NCBI GenBank assembly: GCA_940671915.1
Contig: CALNVZ010003426.1
Span: 16,616,904 to 16,680,903 of the forward strand
Reading direction: 5' to 3'
Length of the DNA stretch: 64,000 bases
Source: Paracentrotus lividus
Lineage: Eukaryota; Echinodermata; Echinoidea; Camarodonta; Echinidae
Shown: piece after piece, positions 23,471 to 37,165 of the stretch
How positions within the stretch are numbered: position 1 is the first letter of the stretch
Layout of the letters: every line of letters starts with the position of its first letter
Notes under the pieces: model-generated
Told to the model about the DNA's origin: nothing
Databases searched by the model: none
Seen by the model: the letters and a program-made list of their open reading frames with translations, nothing else
Made by a program: the position numbers and the translations under genes

Positions 23471-23984
23471 ATATTTAATTGTGGTGTGCAGTTCACCTGT
23501 TGAATTTACCCGCTCACATGTGATAATGTCGTTACAATATTTGTTATCGATCCATAACATATATGATTTTGGTAATTTAGTCGAAGTATTTTAATCTGCT
23601 TTTTTCTAAGAGTATTAAATTCTTTACCAAGTTTTTTTTTTAAAAATAATTTGAAAACACTAGGGATTAAAAAGTGCAAGAAAGAAATACCGGTGTGCAT
23701 TTATCAAAAAGAATTTAACAAAATATAAAACCATGACATAAATGTTTTATCAAAAATTAATATAGCGCGCAAAACACTCTTACTTAAATTGAATACTCCT
23801 CAACGTGCACTGGCTTAAAGCATAGAGCTGTGAGAGAACGTGATGATCATGATCCATAGCAAAGATTAAAAATGTCCATGTTGTTACCAGTTGGATTGCA
23901 TGCCATTGATATTTTGGTTGTTTGGTATTTTCCCGACAATTGTTGGAACAGTATTAAATTAGAGCGTTTAACAGTCGTGATTGG

Positions 23985-24360
23985 AGTGATCACAGTGTGA
24001 TTTTTGTTTCACATTGTTGATGGGTTTCACGTGTGGTTTTCACAAAATTGGGGCGTTTTCACAGTGTGGTCTGCGTTGTTCTCACCTGTGGTTCACAGTG
24101 TGATTCTCTTGGTTATCCATACTGTGATTAGCGTGTTTCACAGCCGTGAATCTCCGGTTATCCACAGTGTGATCAGCGTGTTTTCACAGTGTGGCAACAG
24201 TTGTGAATCTCGGTTACCTGTACCACAGATGTCTCAAGTTGACAATTGAAACGCCCAAGTTAAATTGTGGAGCAGACTACTATGAGTCAGAATTGTGAAA
24301 CACGTGTGCATTCACACTGGTGTTTCACATTGTGATGGAGTTGTGTTTTTCAGCATGGGA
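23985..24360. repeat. CACAGTGTG / CACACTGTG array, copy 1
   Basis: Motifs recur every 20-40 bases in both orientations, embedded in related text such as TCCGGTTATCCACAGTGTGA. Several that are intact in copy 2 are altered here: CACGTGTGG, CACCTGTGG, CACACTGGTG. That suggests sequence noise in this copy. Confidence 0.8.
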
Positions 24361-25549
24361 TTGAGTAATATTTTTGGATATGAAATAAGTGATTTTTTTT
24401 TTTTCTGTTTCTTACTTTCTACGCATTGTTCCCTTTTTTCACAGGAATTTTAATCTGCCTATGAGTGCTTGGTGTATGTGTGTGTGTTGTGTGTGTGTGT
24501 TGTGTTTGTGCTGTGTGCTGTGCGCTTATGGTCGCTCTTTCTGTTTTCACTCTCGCTTGTATTTTCGTTATTATTCTTGACACTTTTAAACCATTCACCC
24601 TTTTATCACGGATGGAGACACGCTCATGGTTTTATACTTAGTCTTCTGATCTATCTCTTTGTTGTTTGGCGCATCATGCACCTGCAACAAGTTAACATTG
24701 CAAGGCTAGTGATAAATCGCAACACACAGTTTTCTCAACCTGATTTTATCGCTGTGAGCTGCGTACACAGTTCTCCACAAAGCGATATGACGACGCCAGG
24801 GACGCTACAACGACACTCTGCAACGCCATTATACCGACCTTAGTAAATGATAACGAGCTGCGGTTTCGACTGGACTATTCTTTTAAACACACATTTCAAA
24901 CTCTCGCATTGGCTGATACGCGTGATCAGCTAATATATATTTTATTCTTCGAAAAGGTGTCTATGTCTGTTCCTTTCTTTTTTTAATTTTTAATACAGCA
25001 ACTTTATTAGTAGGATTTGGGGCATCTAACAACAGCTTATTGTAAATGAAGGCTTATTGTGACAGGGAAATCGCAACTGCGTCGGACAGTGTTGGACTAA
25101 CGGAAACTTCCAAAGTTTTCTGGTTTTCGGTTGTTCACTTTCGAAGTGGTGGTAAGTTTCTAAGACATATGGTTTGTATCACGTTTTTTTGAAGGCGGCG
25201 CTCTATTGAATACAAGTTTTGTTATATTGGTTTTCTTCTATTGCCCTAACAATTCCTGTTTGTTATTTATATTATGAATAATTCATGACATTATTAAAAA
25301 AGAGAATTTATATATTATTGATATCGATGTGACTACTTGAGCTGATTATAGAAAGAACAGGAAGGCTGTCTACCTTACTGCATCAATTTTAGAATAGAAC
25401 ACGAACCGAAATGATTGTTATAATACTTGATATTACCCATTTCACTACTCGCCTCATCCAAATTTACTTTTATTGGACAAGTAATATAACATAACTGAAT
25501 GATTCTCTTCAGGAGATGGCGATAGTAATCTCATTTGAACACGCTAGAA

Positions 25550-26370
25550 GTACGAGCGAACATTCGCTTGATCATGGTGGCTTGCGGTCGATTGTGGTCG
25601 GGTACGATCCCTCCGGTTCAATACGATGACCACCGTTTTCGAGGAGTTTTCGCAATGTTTATCTCATCTTCACGTGTGTAAAGCTAACGAAGATCTGAGG
25701 AGAAATGGGATCGCTGTGAAGACGGGGAAAATGGCAAAGGTGTCTTTGAAGAGGAGGCAACTGACCATGTACCTATCGGACTGAACAAACCTCCCACAGA
25801 AGTGCTGTGGAAAGCATTTGCGGGTGTACCCTGACTTGAAGTTATATGGAATGTACTTCAGAGCTCTTTCGGTATATTTAACTGTTAATAGGTAAACGTT
25901 AAGAATTACCAGTATTATGGGGACAACTATAATATAATGTGCTTGGATGTTTAAAGCCCCAGTCACGTAATGGGCTTTATGATAAAGCGATTTATGGTGA
26001 TCACTTCCTCGGAGGAACGTCTCCGCGTACTTTTTTTTCCTGTCACGGAGATTCTCCGTGCGCTCCTCCAAAAGTTACAACGTCTCAAAGTAGTCCCATA
26101 TGTGGACAAGGAGATACCCTAAAAATTACTGAGGAATCAACTGTTAGAACTTCATAATCTATTCTAATAAGGCCTACAATTCTTTCCTGTGGTTCACTGA
26201 GTTTTGGACTCCTTGAAATTGTAGCTGAATGGTACTGCTACGAAGGTGACTAAATAGCATGCAAATAAAGTACATTAAAATTCGTATAATACAAATAATA
26301 TTACAATTGGAATATCAAGCACAGCTCATAGACAAAGTAGGTTTTGTATACATGGGTATAAATAAGCATC
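25550..26370. other. ~0.8-kb block present in copy 1 only
   Basis: Alignment with copy 2 is lost just after CTTCAGGAGATGG (25,509) and resumes at about 26,380 (TTTTATTATTGCATCATAAA vs TTTATTATGCAGATAAATG at 36,429). Within it, at about 25,992-26,100, TATGGTGATCACTTCCTCGG, AACGTCTCCGCG and ACGTCTCAAAGTAGT resemble the GGTGG-end element at 46.5 kb, so part of the block may be a diverged member of that family. A 133-codon minus-strand open frame has hydrophobic stretches but no recognised domain. Confidence 0.55.
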
Positions 26371-27129
26371 TACGTGCTCATTTTATTATTGCATCATAAA
26401 TGTTATCGTAAAATAAAAGTGCAGAGAGAAGAAGTATGCTAATTAAGAATAATAGGCTTGTGAGCTCTATGAAAAATGGTGTTAGTGTTGAATGATGATA
26501 GCCAGGCTCTACTGCATATTTCCAAATCTTTGAATATCCCTTTTTGAAATAAGTATATCTGTATGTTCTAAAGTAGGTCTCTTTAAGGACTTTCGTAGAG
26601 TGACATTTCTAGAGTAAGGATCAAGAAAATGTTAATTATTTTCTGTTTTGCTTTAGTTCCAGCTGTATTTTTTTTAGGCGATATATCGTTATATGTTTGC
26701 AATTACTTGAGTGTTTTTATGAGACCCCAACGCGTATTTCACATTTAACCTGGCATTTTTCTCTAATTAGATCCTATAATGGATTTAGTGAACATCGATT
26801 TTTTAAATGCATTCCGTTGGTATGGGTAGAGGGTAAATGTAAATTGAAAGGGACTTTTCATCATTTAATAGTGAGAAAACAATAGTTGGAATGCTTCTGA
26901 TAGACTAATGTTTTTCGTGTAATGTGCGAGTTATGCCAATTATTTTTCTCGTTATCTTGCGCACCTAGGGATATATAGTAGTACAGTCCTATTAGGCCGT
27001 CCCAAAGTTTTGATTGATGCACATGGACCGGACGTGTCATAGAAAAATGGGTTTTACTATAGTCAAAGTTAATCTGCGATACGCACCTATATTTGTGAGA
27101 TAAAAAACCATATATACGTTAATTAACTA

Positions 27130-27215
27130 GTAATAGTGTAAAGTAATTATATCGCGCCAAATTCACTCTGTTAGAGTGCTGAAGGGGCTGAATAATAATG
27201 ATAAAGGCAACAATG
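27130..27215 (-). mobile_element. CR1/L2-like 3' tail, copy 1
   Basis: Read on the minus strand, TTCAGCCCCTTCAGCACTCT is followed by GAATTTGGCGCGATATAA and an AT/ATT-rich tail. It is the same tail class as 16,206-16,305 but a different sub-family. Confidence 0.5.
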
Positions 27216-30200
27216 GTTGAAATTCTTGAATATCACCGTTTATTTTGATATGGACAATCTACTTTTGACAAGGCAATCAATCGGTGTTTGTTCAATATTT
27301 TATAAGAATTCTCCCTTGAGAAGTGAAGTAAACATTATTGAAACAAAACCCCCCCCCCCCATAAAAATAAATCCGATGATATTCCTATGTAGTGATTATG
27401 ATTACCCCAAAGATATATAAACAAGAAAATGACTATAACTAATTATCAATGAAACACATATAAAGTTTTTGTTTAATGTGTAATTCTACACCTCCAAAAC
27501 CACACACCATTATTAAATTTATGTGTGCAGGATCCAGGCGCAAGTAGTATCTTACCTTAAGAATATAGGTATATTCATAACCTGTAGAAATTTTAAAAAA
27601 GTTCGTTCTACGTCCTGTTGTCCTTCACCCCTTTTCTTTTATATTATTCTGACAATAGTCGAAATGTTAAAAGTTGAAGATAACTCGAAATTACAAAATT
27701 TTCTCTGAAACTTCCATTCTCCTTCAGCCTTGGGACCTTAATTGTTTACACCTTGGCTCTCTCAGTTCCACATCGGGTTGTAGTAACGAAATTAAATCCA
27801 TGTTCCAACTCCCTCACGACGACATGATCTGTAATGTTGATTTATGCTAGGAATTGTGTATTTTGTAAATTGGAACAGGGAAAACACTTTTATCTCCAGT
27901 CACTTCATCTGAAACAAATTGCAGACAAGATAATGTGATTAATGCAAGGTGTAGTGTGTCATTTTGTATTTATGATGTTTCACATTTTCGCATGATTTGC
28001 TGAGTGCAAGCACGAAGGAGGGTCGTTTTCTTTTCTATTGAGATATTGAAAACTTTGTACTCTTCCAGTTGAAACAATGCCCTCGGCATCTGAACGCAGG
28101 ATATTGTGCTCTCTCCAGTTGTTACGTTTGGCCTTCATATATTCCATGGTGCACTTTTGAGCATCTGAAATAATTATGCATAATTATAAGAAAATACTAC
28201 TTTGGACTAATTCAAACAAAGCTTTTGTAGGATTTATTACTAATTAGTCTTAATTATGCCCCCCCCCCAAAAAAAAAAATGAATATTGAAGGAAAGAAAA
28301 ATATAATATGCAGATCAAGTCCCAACTCCAATAATCCCAATCTAACTTAAGACCAATGTCTTTCTCGAAACCTTAGGCTTTTTGAGAGTGAGTGGTGGTA
28401 ATTGCACCCCTGTTCATTGCGCGGGTATACTCTTTTTATGTTTCTTTTCTTTTTCATTTTTTGTTAAAGAATATTTTAATGAACACTACCTCGTTTATCT
28501 CTACATGTGATATCCAACTTCTTTATTGTGGTCGATAATTGTCTCGGACTTTATATGTTTGATAAAAGAGAATATGAAAACGATACTTAAAAAAATTTAC
28601 ATTTTCATCGAAACTCAACTTCAATTTATTTTTTAAAACAATAGATAAATGAATATATATCATGAACATAATAAATAAAAATAATAAATTATATATTTAC
28701 ATATAATTTAAATTGAAATATTTAATATGAAATCTAGGTAAGTGTACCCATGTGTGGCTCCATATGCGGTCCAGTGCATGGTTTCAATATGTGGGTTCCA
28801 GATAGATTTATCCGTATGTCATGGGGTCATGTGGGTTTAACATTAGTATATCGGCCCCATGCGAAACCCATTAATGGAGACCAGATACTTTGCTACCTCA
28901 TTATTGCTCTAATGCTTTCCTGTATATTTCAGCGCGGTTCTAACATTAAATAATTTACTCTATCGGAACAACCTGTTCTGTCATGATCTGGATTTAAAGC
29001 AGTAGATATTCGAACGAGGATCCTTTCAGAGTGTCAGTTTAAAGGGAAGTGTATCCGCTAGAGTGGTGCCATGAGTCAGATGTCCTCGCCTCATCCGACA
29101 ACTCACTCGTGACCAGCTCGTGTCCTTCTTAATTATCAAAGAAAACTTTAGACAAGATCACATCGTCTCATCATAACAGAATGTGGTGTGATATGGACAT
29201 GGAGCTGTTAGTGCCGTAGACAAGACGAGAAAACTGTGTGCTGGTATTAATGTTTTTAACACAGTTTTCCAAAACGAAGAGTATGTTCAATTCTATAGCG
29301 CATGAACACATATCTAATCTCCTCATCTTAATTTAGAGTGCAATTATATGGAATTTGTTGTTTGACCAAGTCACCTTCACGATGTGATTCTCGTGCTCGG
29401 CCTCATGCCAAAAAGGGCCTTTACCGTTTTTAATATATGTGTACATTATGAATAGGGCTTTTAAAAATGCTAAGGCTGTTCTGTGCATGAGGCCGACGTT
29501 CTTTGTCTATATACTACTTATTCTGATTGTTAGTTGTGCATTTCGTGCTACGTATAACGCTCATCTGGAATTGCCAAAAGTGAATAACCCTGAAAGAACT
29601 GTTCAACGTCCTTCCGCGTCTTCCGTAAGAACAACAACGTGCAGGAAAAACAAAATGGCGAATGACCCAATTCCCCCTCCGATGCAAGCATCAATTATCT
29701 ATCATTGATGTATATATCCTTAGAGTACATTTCGAACTGTAAATCCGTTTTAATACGCTTCATATTGAGATCCATTAAGAAATAATGTCTTGAGACTTTC
29801 TCCAAAAGGCAGATTCGGGGTTTGGTGCCCTCTTTATAATCGATGTTATGTGCCCCGGTCACAATTTTAACAAAACGGACCCCCAACAAATCATCGATAG
29901 TAATGTGTTATGTAAAGCTGGTCGTCTTAGGGCTAATCTATTTCAAGATAGTTTATTGCTCTACGCTCACCATGGCACTCCTTTAATTGTGGAATGTTGC
30001 CTCGTGTAGCCGGGCACAAATAAAAAGGCCCGACGGCACCTTAAACTAGTGACTGGATAAAAACACTGGGCAAAATCTTTATGAAAATCTAACACGAAAA
30101 TGAAGTACGTCATACCTCATACCTTTCGTCATCAATTATTGAACTTTATTATCAATAAGTTTTTAACTCTATTGCAAGAGTGGATTCTTGCTATAAAAAT

Positions 30201-33200
30201 AGGCAATACATTACACCTCCTATGAAATATTTACCGCTTGAATTGCTGCTAAAAGTAGAAGCAGCGGCTTTCTCTGCTAAAGAGTAAATGGCGTTGATAT
30301 ATTGGTGACACTCCAATTGGTATCGTAATGCCGAATTTATTAAATTCAAATCTTCTGTTTTTCATTCTGTAATGACACCTTTATCACGTTCTAGAGAAAA
30401 TTTCATAATGCGATCCAACTTATAAGTATTATAGACCCTGTTGATGATGCAGCAACGTTTATAATACTTGATAAACATTTGACATCGCTTTCATATTAGG
30501 ACTAAAACTGTTAAATTCTATCTGATTAATATATATAATATACTCTCATTTATAGTTATGATTACAAAAGGTTGCAATGCATGTCATGCATGTGAAGGGG
30601 TGTTAAATCTGTGTACATCGAAATATTTCAAATAAGTTCAGTCATTGGAGGTGGTTTTCGAAAAATCAAAGTGTAAGCTAGTTGCCACAAAGAAACTGTT
30701 CGGACATTAACATATCGAATATCTTCTTCGTGTAAGTGAACTGATGAGAGTAGTGTTATGAACAAAAAATGTAACCTAAATAATATTACGAGTGCCATGG
30801 TGATCAATTTTAAACGGGTAAATTGTATGAAACATTACGAAACTCTAATATTAAATATTATAAATAGAAATTGATAAGTAGATTAATTATTTACATTAGA
30901 GCTAATTCACCGGAACCGACACACTGAGAAGAGAAAACATCAGTTAATTATTATGTGTGTGTGCTGTGTCGTATGTGTGTATGTGTGTGTTTATATTTCT
31001 ATGTATTCCTCCCACATCAGTGAGACACAAATTCAAAATCCACTATTTCGTGACATTTGTATATTCAATATGTGGTGCTGTGGTTTATCCTGTAATTTCA
31101 TTTAAGAATCAAAATGAAATTAAGTTTTTCATGGAGCTTATTATTTGGTTTTATGTTTGTTTATGGTAGTGAGGATATTAAACAAATATGGGTACAGCTT
31201 AGATTTGTTGGTTTTATAGGATCTGAACTTGAAATTGAAAAAGTATTATGTCAGATCATTCGGAGGTTTAATTTATAATCCTGTTTTTTATTGTGGCTTC
31301 ATATCTTATTATTTTTGTATAATATAGTTTCAATTTAATAACTAAGTAATTGATACACAGTGACATTTAAATGTATCTCTCCAGACCTAGACTTGAATAT
31401 ATTTCCTCTTTAAAAAATATAATGGAGGTCATCAGACGAAAAATAACAAAGACGCAATTTTACACGTTTTCTTATCAAACTTTTCCTTTCATGTTTGTTT
31501 TATGTTCCCACTGTAAATTTCACTCACTTTCGGTTGTGAGTGAGAAAAAATTAAATAATAATAATACAAAAATTGTTCTCACTTATCTCGATCTTATGTC
31601 ATCATCACATTTTCGAATGTTAATTTCTTCATACACAAAGTATAAAACGCTTTATATAAATTGATTGCAATATTGTGTCTGTTAATTATATGGGAAAAAT
31701 AAATGACATGTGTAATAACCGTCATAGTAGTCGAACGTTCCCTTTGTCTTACATTATGCTCAGAGTTATTATGATCTATGTAATTGATAGGGTTCACCTA
31801 CATGTATTTCTATTTCCCTTATTGTGTTGATGCAATACGTCAAGTGGATTTAAAAATTTGATGCTGGCCTTTAAAACTTTGTGATTTTAGGTTGCAGCTC
31901 ACATGAATAAAACTAATCTTATTTTGCATTAATTTTGAATTTTGAATTCAAAATGCCGTTTAAGATAAATTAACTACCCAGAACCTTTATTTTCTATGAA
32001 AGACTTTATGTATGTGGTTCAAAAAACAAACAAACAACAAGTAATAAGGAGTGAGTAATAAGATAGATCTCAAAATGACATCTCCCATCCATAGGGATAT
32101 AAACCAATTTAAATGCCATCCTTTGAAGCCTGAAGCTTTTTTATTTTACTGATCTGTTTTTTTTTTTTTTTTTTCATTAAAATCAAATAAAACATCTTAT
32201 AAGAAAAGATTTATTCTTCGTGTTAAGGAGCAAAAGTTTAATTTCATCGGTTAGAAAAATAAATAAAAAAATAAATAAAAAAACGCAATTTTGATTTGTG
32301 TCGTACATTACAATTAAACTATAATTAAAAATTGCATTATTACCACTTTAAAAAAAACATATTTTTACTATTTTATGCTATATGCGTTAGACCATACACT
32401 TGGCTTTCTTCTGTCTTACCAGATATTTGTATTGCTGTTACCATATTGAAAAACCATTGGCATCGTGTATTTGATACGACTCCGTCCATATAAGGCGCAT
32501 TTAACGGAGTATACCTTTCACACTTAAACATCCCAGACAGTGCATAGTGGTCTTCCATTTGACCCCATATGATGCACAAAGATCACATGACATAAAATTA
32601 TACAATATGACAAGTACTAGATCTCTTTCCAGGATGATGAGTTATAACATCACACGATGCATAAATTGTTGGTCTTAATTTTCGAGCGTTATTCTGATTC
32701 TATGTATGCATATGCATACATTAATTTATATATATGTAATAATATCTATATTATATATATATATATAAATAATAATATTAGTATATAATATATATATACA
32801 TGTATAGCCGAATAAGCTTCGCATTAAAGATTTAAGTTCAGCAACGTTTAAGCCTTGTCCTAACTTTCATTATATTAATTTATTATATTTATATATATTA
32901 TATTATCTATAATAAATATAATATATTTATTATTTATAATTTTATGATAATATATATATATGTATTTTTGTGGGGTCAAAATATTATCATTCGATATATT
33001 TTTCTTAAATATTTGGGTATACATGTTTTTAATTTTCTATTGGTAGTATTTATTTTAAATTTAATCCTTACATTTATTTTAGAGGGGGATTGGGGTTGCT
33101 TTGGACCTGTGCCAATATGAATGATTTACCTTTATTTCTATTTTCGGATTGAGTGTGTGGGGCGGCTGGGAACGCTGCGTACTTACCGCCATCCTCTTGG

Positions 33201-34759
33201 TTTACTTCATAAGTGCTCCCTTTTTTTCTTTAAACACATTCTTAGTAGTGGTGCTACCTTGAGAAGCATATTATTTTGCGCAACAAGTTTGTGGTCAAAT
33301 ATTAGGCAAGATGCTAATTATGAAAAGCAGTAGGCAGTTACGCCTTTATTAATCGTTGCAAGATATGGATATTTACATGTTAACATGAATGATTATGGAT
33401 ACCCAATAGCAGAAGTGATAAAAGTGCATTCCGGTAAAGAGGATCCCGATAATTACTTTGTTATTATGCATACAGCCTATTACTTTACACACGCTGATTA
33501 AAGAGTTATTTGGATAAATTACCCCGTGATAAATCAATTGTCAACAGAGAGAACAAAAATGAAGAAAAAACAAACAAACTAAACTAAAAACAACAACTTT
33601 GAATACCTATAAAAAGATATTTGACTGGGTTTGGAATTAATCTGATACTATCAAGGGCTATCAGAGGTTAGGAGTTTATTTTAAAAAATGTTGTTGTGTT
33701 TTGTGTGTGTGTGTTTTCTTTTCTTTCTTTCAATATTTTTAGTGCCTTCGGCAGGTCATTGATTAGCTATGTTATTTTCCCCCTACTTTTACTCTGTGGT
33801 TGTAAAGATATTACCAAAAATGCATGACATGTAGTTTCGGCTTCATTCATTATGTCGCTCATTTCGGTTGTAGTACTAAAACCAATCGTGCCTTCTAAAG
33901 GCAACCTTGATATTGATACATGACTAAACCACTAACTGGGCGTCAATGTTTGCAAGGAGTTCGGTCTTGGTGTTGTTCCATTGACAATCGTTATGATGTA
34001 AAACTTCCTCATATAGGTACATATAGGTTTATTAGGTCCAATTGAACATACATCATAAACGTAAACAGCCAACCTACATCAAGCCAATACCTATGTCATA
34101 CCAGCAAAAGGTCCTTCTGCAACCTGAAGACTGCTTGATGATTAAACGCTAATATAGCGTAATACACGAATACTGGACATGATTCTTATTACCTCACGGT
34201 TAGAGGAATGTTTATTTATTTATCCCCCAATGTAACACGATATAATTTTGCATTGATTTACTTTAAACATTCACGGTGTCTGCGCATTTCGAACGGGTAT
34301 ACACTTTCCATAAAAGATATAGCCCTACTAATCAATATGCTTAGCTCAAACGAACTACCTCTTGAACAAACCTAACTCCCCTAATCCATGTCTCATTAAT
34401 CTCTCTCGTATTAAATACTTTACACAAGTTTTTTTTTTAACAAAATAATTTGAAAACACTAGAATTAAAAAGTGCAAGAAAGAAATACGTGTGCAATTTA
34501 TCAAAAAAGAATTTAACAAAATATAAACCATGACATAAATGTTTTATCAAAAATATAATAATATGGGAAAACATCTTACGTTAAATTGAAATACTCCTCA
34601 ACGTGCACTGGGCATTAAGCCCATAGAGCTGGAGGAGAACGTGATGACTCATGATCCATAGCAAAGATTAAAATGCTATGTGTTACCTTGGATGCATCCA
34701 TTGATATTTTGGTATGTTGGTATTTCACAATGTGGACAATATTAAATTAGAGCGTTTCA

Positions 34760-35150
34760 ACAGTGTGATTGGAGTATCACAGTGTGATTTTTGTTTCACA
34801 TTGTTGATGGGTTTCACAGTGTGGTGTTTCACAAAATTGGGGCGTTTTCACAGTGTGGTCGCGTTGTTCCACACTGTGGTTCACAGTGTGATTCTCTGGT
34901 TATCCATACTGTGAATTAGCGTGTTTCACAGCGTGAATCTCCGGTTATCCACAGTGTGAATCAGCGTGTTTCACAGTGTGGCCAAAGTGTGAATCCCCGG
35001 TTATCCACACTGTGACCACAGAGTGGTTCACAGTGTGACCACAATGTGAAAACGCCCCAAGTTAACATTGTGGAGCAGACTACGAGTCAGAATGTGAAAC
35101 ACAGTGTGATTCACACTGTGTTTCACATTGTGAATGAGTGTGTTCTTTCC
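34760..35150. repeat. CACAGTGTG / CACACTGTG array, copy 2
   Basis: About eleven exact 9-mers CACAGTGTG or CACACTGTG plus several one-off variants (CACATTGTG, CACAGCGTG, CACAATGTG) occur in under 400 bases, usually as TCACAGTGTGA or CCACAGTGTGG-like words. Spacing is irregular at roughly 20-40 bases. Each unit is close to self-complementary (TCACA..TGTGA), so each could bind a dimeric protein or reflect transposon ends. No known family is recognised. Confidence 0.8.
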
Positions 35151-35265
35151 AGCTGGGATTGCAGTAATATTTTTGGATATGAAAATAATGATTTTTTTTT
35201 TCTGTTTCTTACTTTCTACGCATTGTCCTTTTTTCACAGAACTTTTAATCTGCCTATGAGTGCAT

Positions 35266-35297
<32 letters not shown>

Positions 35298-36368
35298 TTG
35301 TGTGTGTGCATGTGCGTATGTCGCTCTTTCTGTCTTCACTCTCGCTCTGTATCTCTCGTTATATCATTCTTTGACCACTTTAACCATCCACCCTTTTATC
35401 ACGGAGGAACACCTCCATGGTTTTATACTTACGTCTTCTGATCTATCCTTTGTTGTTTGGCGCATCATGCCACTAAGCAACAAGAATTTACCATTGCAAG
35501 GCTAGTGATAAATCGCACCCACAGTTTTCTCAACCTGATTTATATCGCTGTGACGCTGCGTACACAGTTCTCCAAAAGCGAATGCACGCGCAGGGACGCT
35601 TACACGAACTCTGCAACGCCATTATTACCACCTTATAAATGAAACGAGCTGCGGTTTCGACTGACTATTCTTTTAAACACAACATTTCAAACTCTCGCAT
35701 TGGCTGATACGCGTGATCACTAATATATTTTTATTCTTTCGGAAAGGCGTCTATTCTGTTCCTTTCTTTTTTAATTTTTAATTACAGCAATTTATTATAG
35801 GATTGCGGGGCATCTAACAACAACTTATTGTAATGAAGCTTATTTGTGACAAGGGAAATCGCAACTGCATCGGACTGTGGACTAACGGAAACTTACCAAA
35901 GTTTTCTGGTTTTCGGTTGTTCACTCGAAAGTGGTGAGTAACGTTTCTAAAGACAATGGTTTGTATCCGTTAGTTTTGAAGCGGCGCTATTGAATAACAA
36001 GTATTTTTATATTGGTTATTCTCTACTTGCCTCAACAAATTCCTGTTTGTTATTATATTATGAATACTTCATTGACATTATTAAAAAGAGAATTTATATT
36101 ATATATATTGATACAGATGTGACTACTTGAGCTGATTAATAGAAAAAGAACAGGAAAGGTGGTCTACCTTACTGCACAATTTTAGAATAGCAAACACGAA
36201 CAACGAAATGATAAAACTTATACCCATTTTATACTCGCCCCAAATACTTTTATTTGAAAAGTATCAAATATGTAATTGATTTTTTTTTTTTCAGAATGGA
36301 TATCACTTGATAGCACAGCGATCGCGTTTTGTTTGTCTTTGCTTTGAGACAACGCTTAGTCTAATATA

Positions 36369-36402
<34 letters not shown>

Positions 36403-37069
36403 GCCATCAAACGTGGTCAACATCACTTTATTATGCAGATAAATGTAGCGTAAAATAGAGAAAAAAGAACATGTGACTCCTTAAAAAGGTGAATTTGATG
36501 ATACAGCTTCTACTCATATTTTCCAAATCTTAATATCCTTTTTGAAATAATATATCTATATGTTTCGTAAAGAGTCTCTTATAAGGACTTCGGGTGACAT
36601 TCTAGAAGAAGGACAAAATTTAGATTATTTTCTGTTTTGTTTAGTTCCAGCTGTATTTCTCTTTAGGCGTATATCGTATATGTTTGCTTACTTTGAGTGT
36701 TTTGTTATTGAGACCCCAACGCGTATTTCACATTTTAACCTGCATTTTCTAATTGTCCTATTGGATTTAGAACATCGATTTTTAAATGCATTCCGTTGGT
36801 ATGGGTAGAGGTAAATGTAAATTGAAGGGACTTTTCATCATTTAATAGTGAGAAAACATAGTTGGAATGCTTCTTGATAGACAATGTTTTTCGTGTAATG
36901 TCGATATGCAATTATTTTTCTCGTTTATCTTGCGACCTAGGCTATATTGTACAGCTATTTAGCCGCCCAAAGTTTGTTTGATGCACATGGACCGACCGTG
37001 CATAGAAAATGGGCTTTCTATGACAACAAATTAACTGACGTAGCACCTGATATTTGGAGAAAAAAAACC

Positions 37070-37165
37070 AATAATAACAATAATAATATTAAAGTAATTT
37101 ATATCGCGCCAAATTCACTCTGTAGAGTGCTCAAGGGGCTGAATAATAATGATAAAGGCAACAAT
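37070..37165 (-). mobile_element. CR1/L2-like 3' tail, copy 2
   Basis: Minus strand: CCTTGAGCACTCTACAGAGT, then GAATTTGGCGCGATATAAAT, then an (ATT)n-type tail. This is the counterpart of 27,130-27,215, with an intact ATATAAAT box. Confidence 0.55.

Larger units (their letters stand above)
23608..34403. repeat. Direct duplication, copy 1 (~10.8 kb)
   Basis: Collinear with 34,408-43,932. Anchors include AAAAAGTGCAAGAAAGAAAT (23,665 vs 34,468), AATAATGATAAAGGCAACAA (27,193 vs 37,144), CAAAAGGTTGCAATGCATGT (30,565 vs 40,281) and CATGACTAAACCACTAACTG (33,919 vs 43,451). The offset falls from about 10,800 to about 9,530 along the segment, so copy 1 is longer throughout. Most differences are single-base insertions or deletions. 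It carries a GT microsatellite (24,474-24,520), another at 30,953-30,985, and TA-rich DNA (32,700-32,960). I see no gene in it. A 133-codon minus-strand frame at 25,670-26,071 lies in a block absent from copy 2, and an 89-codon frame at 29,439-29,708 is not open in copy 2. Confidence 0.9.

Noticed and set aside
25670-26071. 133-codon minus-strand frame with possible membrane segments
   Set aside because: It lies in a block missing from the second copy and partly overlaps transposon-like sequence; no family resemblance.
29439-29708. 89-codon plus-strand frame with an N-terminal hydrophobic segment, possibly a secreted or membrane peptide
   Set aside because: The frame is not open in the second copy of the duplicated block, and it has no domain.
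34760-35150. V(D)J recombination signal array (the heptamer CACAGTG is present repeatedly)
   Set aside because: No ACAAAAACC-type nonamer lies at 12 or 23 bases from the heptamers, the motif is extended and near-palindromic, and no receptor gene segments are present.
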